DNA of 64,000 nt. Source: Bacillota bacterium. GTDB lineage: Bacteria > Bacillota > Clostridia > Christensenellales > Aristaeellaceae. The stretch is from positions 48,938-112,937 of the forward strand of contig JAEZQK010000035.1 of assembly GCA_023413135.1 (NCBI GenBank). Direction: 5' to 3'. The translations under genes and the position numbers were made by a program. The notes under the pieces are model-generated. The model was given only the letters and a program-made list of their open reading frames with translations. It did no database searches and was not told where the DNA came from. Below, one piece after another: positions 59,739-64,000 of this stretch; within the stretch, counting starts at the first letter, position 1; each line of letters begins with the position of its first letter.

Positions 59739-60500
59739 ATGGAATACACCGTTTTGAAGCTGGGGAAATTGGCTGGGATCAGCCCCCGGACACTCAGGTA
59801 CTACGACGAGATCGGGTTGCTTTCGCCCATGAAGATCACCGATTCGGGCTACCGGGTGTACGGGGAAAAAGAAGTGGACGCACTGCAGCAGATCCTGTAT
59901 TACCGTGAGCTGGATTTAAGCCTCACGGACATTAAGGCCATCCTCTCCACGCCGTCCTTTGACCGGTTGGCGGCGCTTAACAGCCATCTTGCGGAACTCA
60001 ACAAGCGGCGGGACCGTCTGGACCGCCTGATTCAAAGCGTGGAGAAGACCATCCTCCATGAGAAAGGAAAAATTGCCATGAGCAACAAAGAAAAATTCGA
60101 GGCGTTCAAAAAAGACCTGATCCGGGAGAACGAGGAAAAGTACGGAGCGGAGGTCAGGCAAAAGTACGGCGACAAAAAGGTGGATGAAAGCAATGCAAGG
60201 ATGATGAACCTGACGAAAGAACAATATGACGCCATGCAAAAAATGGCCACGGAAATCGTCTCCGGACTGGAGCAGGCCGTTACACAAAAGGCTGATCCCG
60301 CCGGTGAGGAGGGAAAGCGGCTGGCAAAGCTTCATAAGAAATGGCTTTCCTTCACCTGGAACCAGTACTCCAAGGAAGCCCACTTAGGCCTTGCGCAGAT
60401 GTATGTGGACGACGAGCGCTTTACCAAGTACTACGACGGCCGGGTGAAAGGCTGCGCCGCGTTTTTGAGGGATGCAGTGGCCGCCTTCGTTAAGGAATAA
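59739..60500 (+). CDS. MerR-family regulator with TipAS drug-binding domain
   Basis: A 253-residue TipAL-like activator. Residues 1-70 form the MerR DNA-binding domain (LKLGKLAGISPRTLRYYDEIGLLSP, GYRVYGEKEVDALQQILYYRELDLSL), a coiled dimerisation helix follows (75-110), then a TipAS domain (about 125-253: KYGDKKVDESNARMMNLTKEQYDAM, WLSFTWNQYSKEAHLGLAQMYVDDERFTKYYD). TipAS binds thiopeptides and other planar drugs. ATG 59739 follows GGAGGA. Its promoter has the MerR 19-bp spacer. Divergent from dinB, followed by a strong terminator. Confidence 0.95.
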   Translation: MEYTVLKLGKLAGISPRTLRYYDEIGLLSPMKITDSGYRVYGEKEVDALQQILYYRELDLSLTDIKAILSTPSFDRLAALNSHLAELNKRRDRLDRLIQSVEKTILHEKGKIAMSNKEKFEAFKKDLIRENEEKYGAEVRQKYGDKKVDESNARMMNLTKEQYDAMQKMATEIVSGLEQAVTQKADPAGEEGKRLAKLHKKWLSFTWNQYSKEAHLGLAQMYVDDERFTKYYDGRVKGCAAFLRDAVAAFVKE

Positions 60501-60506
60501 AACATG

Positions 60507-60540
60507 GCTGCCCGGCGGTTTGTCCGCCGGGCAGCTCTTT
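60507..60540 (+). terminator. intrinsic terminator after the TipA-like gene
   Basis: A perfect 12-bp stem, GCTGCCCGGCGG (60507-60518) with CCGCCGGGCAGC (60524-60535), a 5-base loop, then TCTTTG. Confidence 0.85.
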
Positions 60541-60639
60541 GCAACCATCAAGACAGTTTTACTTTTTGTAAGATTGTGGTAATATGCTTTTGCAGAAACT
60601 TATTTCATTTTTCAAAACACTTGGAGGAGGGGAAGCGCC

Positions 60640-61425
60640 ATGTCCCAAATGGCCGACGCGGAACGTCTGGCTAAAATGTACGTAAAGAGCGATACGGTTT
60701 CCACGCGTATAGGGTTACATGACAAATACAGCGTGAACAAGTATGGCTGGGGCAACTGGGTGTTTGACCAATATGAATTCCTGGACGGCATGAGCATACT
60801 GGAGTTGGGATGCGGGCCTGCGGGAATTTGGCTTAACAGGGATGACCGTTTGCCCGAACACGCAAAAATCATCCTTTCCGATTTCTCACCGCTGATGGTT
60901 GAGAAAGCAAAAGGCCTGCTTCAGGATCATCCATGCTTTTCGTTTAAGCAAATCGATATACAGAATATCCCCTATGATGATGAATCGTTTGATATCGTCA
61001 TTGCAAACCATATGCTGTATCATATCCCGGATCAGGAGAAAGCTTTGTCGCAGGTATACAGGGTACTCACCGCGGGTGGCCGTTTCTACACGACGACCCT
61101 TGGCAAAAACTCACTCAAGGAACTGCAGGATATCTACCGCAAGCTTGAAGACAAGGTTTCCTTTTCCTATTCAGAAAACATTTCGTTTACCCTTGAAAAC
61201 GGAGTCGGATTATTGGGCAAGTATTTTTCCGATATCCAGCAGAGGCAATACGTGGATTCCCTGCAGGTCACAGATATCAATGACTTGATCGCCTATATCA
61301 AATCCTACAACGAGATACCTGATTCTATCAATGGCGAATTGTACGCTCTTGTTCAAAACGGTTTTTCAAAAGACGGCGTGTTTTATATTCAAAAAGAGCA
61401 GGGGATGTTTATCTGCAAAAAATAA
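60640..61425 (+). CDS. class I SAM-dependent methyltransferase
   Basis: A 261-residue methyltransferase (Methyltransf_11 type). Motif I is ILELGCGPAGIWL (near residue 55), motif II acid is LSDFSPLMVEKAK, motif IV is DESFDIVIANHMLYHIPDQEKAL, and the post-motif RVLTAGGRFYTTTLG is standard. The C-terminal third (about 165-261) has no recognised substrate domain. Start 60640 follows GGAGGAGG. No partner gene is adjacent on the same strand, so substrate cannot be suggested. Confidence 0.9.
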   Translation: MSQMADAERLAKMYVKSDTVSTRIGLHDKYSVNKYGWGNWVFDQYEFLDGMSILELGCGPAGIWLNRDDRLPEHAKIILSDFSPLMVEKAKGLLQDHPCFSFKQIDIQNIPYDDESFDIVIANHMLYHIPDQEKALSQVYRVLTAGGRFYTTTLGKNSLKELQDIYRKLEDKVSFSYSENISFTLENGVGLLGKYFSDIQQRQYVDSLQVTDINDLIAYIKSYNEIPDSINGELYALVQNGFSKDGVFYIQKEQGMFICKK

Positions 61426-61512
61426 GCCGGCTACCGCCGGCAGATTTTGAAGGCTAACCAGCAGACGGATGCAGCATCCTGAAGCTCGCCAAAGAAAGGA
61501 CATAAACATCCA

Positions 61513-62571
61513 TCATACGATTTCCTCCGGATGGGTTTGGCAATACCGGTTCAAAAGATACAAGAGATAATCCCCTTTCAAAAACAGCCGCTGGCTGTTT
61601 ACATCGCCACAGGCTTTTACCATATCGCGTATTGATAAGGTCTGAGCAATGCGCTGGGCAAGCAATGCATTATTGGCATATCCTTGCAAGATCGTTTCAC
61701 ACCCGTCAGCTTTCAGGTTGCCCAGGCACCAGTACGGGGCAGGGGCACTGATGTTGGGGTATACGTTAAAATCCTTGTCCACGAAAAACACGGGCGTATC
61801 GGACACGAAGCATCGGGTGGAATCCTCCGAAACCAGCTCACGGAACAACGCCTCCTCCGTCTGTCCGAACACTTCAAACAAATCCTGTTTTTGAAAGTGC
61901 TTCAGGGTGGAGTGGGCAAAGGAATCCGGTATTTTGTATACCTGATCCGGCGTTACGCGGATGTTGTACAGCTTTTCATTTTCTCCTTCACAGGAACCCT
62001 GATGGATAAATACCACGAATTCCCGGCCTATATCCCTGGCACGCCGGGCAAAGCCCGCTTTATCGAACAGTTTCTCCAAAAGCGGCAGTTCTCCCACATT
62101 TTTTTGATGGATGAACACCTGAAACCTGGGAGCAATGCCGTTCTCAAGCAAAAGGCCTGCCGATTTCACGATTTCGGCATAGGCGCCCTTGCGCCCATAG
62201 TGAAAATCTGTCGTTTGCTCCCCACCAAAGAGCGTCAATTGACAGGCGGCTACGTTCAAGGAGCGGAGCCATGGCACATATTCCGGATCCCTGACGGCAC
62301 GCCAGAAGCTCATCAGTTCAAAATGCGGCGTATGAACGGTGGAAAGGCGGCATTCCGCATCATATAACTCCCGGTAGCCGTCCAAATAATCCGGTTCCCT
62401 ATACCAGCTGAAAACTTCCAATTCAGTGGAATAAGGTCGAAAAGCGGCTGCTATGTATTCCAGATCGGTCAAATGCAGCCGCCCGTTGGGCGTTGCGCCC
62501 AGCCAGCAATGCTTGCACCGGTTGGGACAGCCGGCCATGTCCAGGCAGACGGTGATTCTTTTCCACTCCAT
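61513..62571 (-). CDS. radical SAM protein, function unknown
   Basis: A 352-residue protein with the iron-sulfur motif GCPNRCKHCWLG (CxxxCxxC, near residues 14-21) close to the N-terminus. The barrel continues with STELEVFSWYREPDYLDGYRELY and NVAACQLTLFGGEQTTDF, and the C-terminal part has single Cys in SDTPVFFVDK..., APYWCLGNL and VKACGDV that might bind an extra cluster. Start 62571 is chosen over 62643 because AAGG lies eight bases upstream. It begins 16 bases after the zinc-ribbon protein gene, so the two form a pair. Reaction and substrate unknown. Confidence 0.8.
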   Translation of the reverse strand: MEWKRITVCLDMAGCPNRCKHCWLGATPNGRLHLTDLEYIAAAFRPYSTELEVFSWYREPDYLDGYRELYDAECRLSTVHTPHFELMSFWRAVRDPEYVPWLRSLNVAACQLTLFGGEQTTDFHYGRKGAYAEIVKSAGLLLENGIAPRFQVFIHQKNVGELPLLEKLFDKAGFARRARDIGREFVVFIHQGSCEGENEKLYNIRVTPDQVYKIPDSFAHSTLKHFQKQDLFEVFGQTEEALFRELVSEDSTRCFVSDTPVFFVDKDFNVYPNISAPAPYWCLGNLKADGCETILQGYANNALLAQRIAQTLSIRDMVKACGDVNSQRLFLKGDYLLYLLNRYCQTHPEEIV

Positions 62572-62587
62572 AGGATTAACCTTCTTC

Positions 62588-63634
62588 CTACGTCGCCATA
62601 AGCCGGCTGACCGCCTGGACCTGCGCTTTGTCAACAATGTCAAAAGTAATCCGCCGCGCCCATGTTTCCTGGGTGCAAAGGGGAACCCCGTTTACCATGG
62701 TGATGCTTTCCCCGCCGCATCTTCCGCACCGTATGCAGCCAAAGCCCTCCATGCATTGCCGGATGGCGGGAGGCAACTGCTCTTTTTCCCGGGCCAGTTG
62801 GGCCATTAAATCGTAAGGCGCCGACCATTCAAAGAATATGCTGTCTGTGTAAAGGGTAAAAATACATGCTGTTTTCCCTTTTTTAATGAGGTGTATCGTC
62901 CAGTTGGGCGCGCAGTAGGACCAGAACTTGCAGCTTGTTTTCAGGCCCCCCTCCTGCGTCAATGTGAGCATAAGCTCCTTCCACCATTCCGCCTTGGGCC
63001 CCAGGGTCCGTACTATTTCCGGCCGCAAAGGATCGATATCCTCCTTGCGCTTTCCCCCGCCCAGCAGTACGGTTTCAAAGTCCGCCCTAATGAACAAGTC
63101 GCCTTGCATGGCGTAATCCTTTTTGTTGTCCATGGCCGGAATGCGGCATGCAAAATACACAAGCGCCGTGAAAAAGGATGGGCAGCTTTCGTTGTACACG
63201 CACACCGTGTCACAGGATTGATATGTTCCCGTGGAACGGTCATTCTTGAAGTATTCAAAATAGAAGCCGTAATTTTGCAGCGCATCCAGGTGAAAAGCAG
63301 CCGGCTTTTTGAAATGCTTGCGGATCAGCGGTTTAGCAAGGCGGAGAAAGGATACCTCGCCTTCCCGCATAAGTTCCCCATAAGCGCCCGCCATGTACAA
63401 AAACAGAACGGTCTGGGTCAGGTGGTGATAGCTTTCCAGATCATCCTTCGCCCGGTAGGCGGTGGTATCCGCATAGATATCCAGCAAAAGCTGTCGCAGA
63501 TATTGAATCCCCTCGATTATTTCCTCCCTGTCGGCGCTTTCGATCTTATCCGGCGTAAGTTCCGCCGGAAAATCGCAAACATTGCGGTGCAAAAACGCAG
63601 CCCGCTCTTCAAAGGGTGATGATTGAAAAAGCAT
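62588..63634 (-). CDS. hypothetical protein with C-terminal zinc-ribbon-like motif, paired with the radical SAM gene
   Basis: A 348-residue cytosolic protein without a recognised family. Residues 1-130 are mostly helical (IIEGIQYLRQLLLDIYADTT, YHHLTQTVLFLYMAGAYGELM); the centre holds FYFEYFKNDRSTGTYQSCDTVCVYNESCPSF with three Cys; the end has CMEGFGCIRCGRCGGESITMVNGVPLC, a treble-clef or zinc-ribbon-like cluster, then a short helix. Start 63634 follows GGGGGA; ATG 63640 is too close to it. Followed after 16 bases by the radical SAM gene. It could be the substrate carrier or partner of that enzyme (inference). Confidence 0.7.
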   Translation of the reverse strand: MLFQSSPFEERAAFLHRNVCDFPAELTPDKIESADREEIIEGIQYLRQLLLDIYADTTAYRAKDDLESYHHLTQTVLFLYMAGAYGELMREGEVSFLRLAKPLIRKHFKKPAAFHLDALQNYGFYFEYFKNDRSTGTYQSCDTVCVYNESCPSFFTALVYFACRIPAMDNKKDYAMQGDLFIRADFETVLLGGGKRKEDIDPLRPEIVRTLGPKAEWWKELMLTLTQEGGLKTSCKFWSYCAPNWTIHLIKKGKTACIFTLYTDSIFFEWSAPYDLMAQLAREKEQLPPAIRQCMEGFGCIRCGRCGGESITMVNGVPLCTQETWARRITFDIVDKAQVQAVSRLMAT

Positions 63635-64000
63635 GGTCATTCCCCCAATGTTCCTTGCTGCCGGATTTCATGGTCCGGAATCTCTTCACGGTTTATTATA
63701 CCAAATAGTGTAAGATTATCATAGATATATAGGTCAGCATTCGTGCAGACAGGAAATATAGAGTAAAAATACGGGTAGCCGGTAAGCTACCCCTTCAGGG
63801 TGTATATAAAATGGAGGTCACAATTCCAGGGATTTTCAGGGGAGTACATGCAAAAAGTGCAGATTCGAAAAAAATGACAACGGATTGTCAACTACAAAAG
63901 TTTTGGATATGGACCATTCATCTTTACCTAAACGCCGTAGGGGCGGGGCTCTGCTCCGCCCGATGAGAAACATTACCTACCGCGGCGGGCGGAGCAGAGC
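63635..64000. other. 366-base right-edge region
   Basis: Upstream of the zinc-ribbon gene the minus strand shows TATAAT at 63695-63700 without a clear -35. The rest is AT-rich with a short GGTAGCC/GGCTACC-like dyad near 63775, and ends in a palindromic repeat cut by the window edge. The small frame at 63811 on the plus strand runs into that repeat and is not accepted. Confidence 0.5.
63935..64000. repeat. palindromic repeat, G-rich variant, cut by the window edge
   Basis: GCTCTGCTCCGCCCG (63948-63962) is complementary to the last 15 bases of the window (63986-64000). The left flank CGCCGTAGGGGCGGG links it to the GTAGGGGCG palindrome at 50120. Confidence 0.75.

Noticed and set aside
63811..63963. 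Small plus-strand frame starting at 63811
   Set aside because: No ribosome site, and its end lies in the palindromic repeat.

Overview
The window reads as chromosome of a moderately GC-rich, low-motility-type Firmicute, most likely a Clostridia-class anaerobe. Pointers are the strong GGAGG ribosome sites, frequent TTG/GTG starts, TTGACA/TATAAT promoters, a CtsR heptad operator before clpB, a Gram-positive LexA box (GAAC-N4-GTTC) before dinB, the TelA/XpaC, LCP, LacI and LplB/YtcP-type ABC families, and families of palindromic intergenic repeats. I cannot name a genus. No prophage, CRISPR array, rRNA or complete tRNA was found.

Layout. 1-6.4 kb: partial phosphoribosyltransferase, alpha/beta hydrolase, a two-gene ABC exporter, a VanY-fold protein that has lost its zinc ligands, DegV. 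6.4-10.7 kb: leftward envelope-stress-like cluster XpaC-TelA-LemA-TPM-response regulator; the regulator has Asn where the phosphorylated Asp should be. 10.7-11.5 kb: two copies of a ~128-nt structured non-coding repeat. 11.5-16.2 kb: LCP protein, RlmD, a beta-rich small protein, DUF1836 regulator, SGNH hydrolase. 16.2-27.0 kb: carbohydrate island: GH65 phosphorylase, beta-helix glycosidase, solute-binding protein and two permeases, divergent from a LacI regulator, with near-identical operator-like motifs at both promoters, then a second LacI regulator and an inositol-phosphatase-like enzyme. 27.1-32.8 kb: DeoR regulator, amidase-domain protein, ClpB, a 115-bp tandem array, DMT transporter. 32.8-37.1 kb: endonuclease IV and a two-component system followed by an exported metallo-beta-lactamase/lamin-tail fusion. 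37.2-41.2 kb: leftward operon of secreted proteins (NAGPA-like, PIG-L-like, DUF6273-like) with flavodoxin and a frameshifted FMN-binding gene. 41.2-45.5 kb: small cytosolic enzymes and NadE. 45.6-48.6 kb: AT-rich stretch with a tRNA 3' fragment and a mosaic SH3-like surface protein. 48.6-57.1 kb: leftward shikimate/Phe/Tyr supercluster aroF-aroB-aroA-aroC-pheA // aroE // aroQ-tyrA. 57.1-63.6 kb: duplicated-domain secreted protein, SOS-type dinB, TipA-like MerR regulator, methyltransferase, and a radical SAM / zinc-ribbon protein pair.

How the parts work together. The aromatic cluster covers most of the route from DAHP to chorismate and on to phenylpyruvate and hydroxyphenylpyruvate; shikimate kinase and chorismate mutase are not in it. 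Ahead of aroF there is a consensus promoter, a 37-codon Phe/Tyr-rich leader peptide with its own ribosome site, and an intrinsic terminator: the layout of a translation-coupled attenuator. The carbohydrate island looks like import of an oligosaccharide, trimming by an exported beta-helix glycosidase, and phosphorolysis by GH65. The most unusual items are the leader/attenuator, the pseudo-VanY and pseudo-receiver proteins, the tandem structured repeats, the tRNA remnant beside the mosaic surface protein, and the uncharacterised radical SAM pair.
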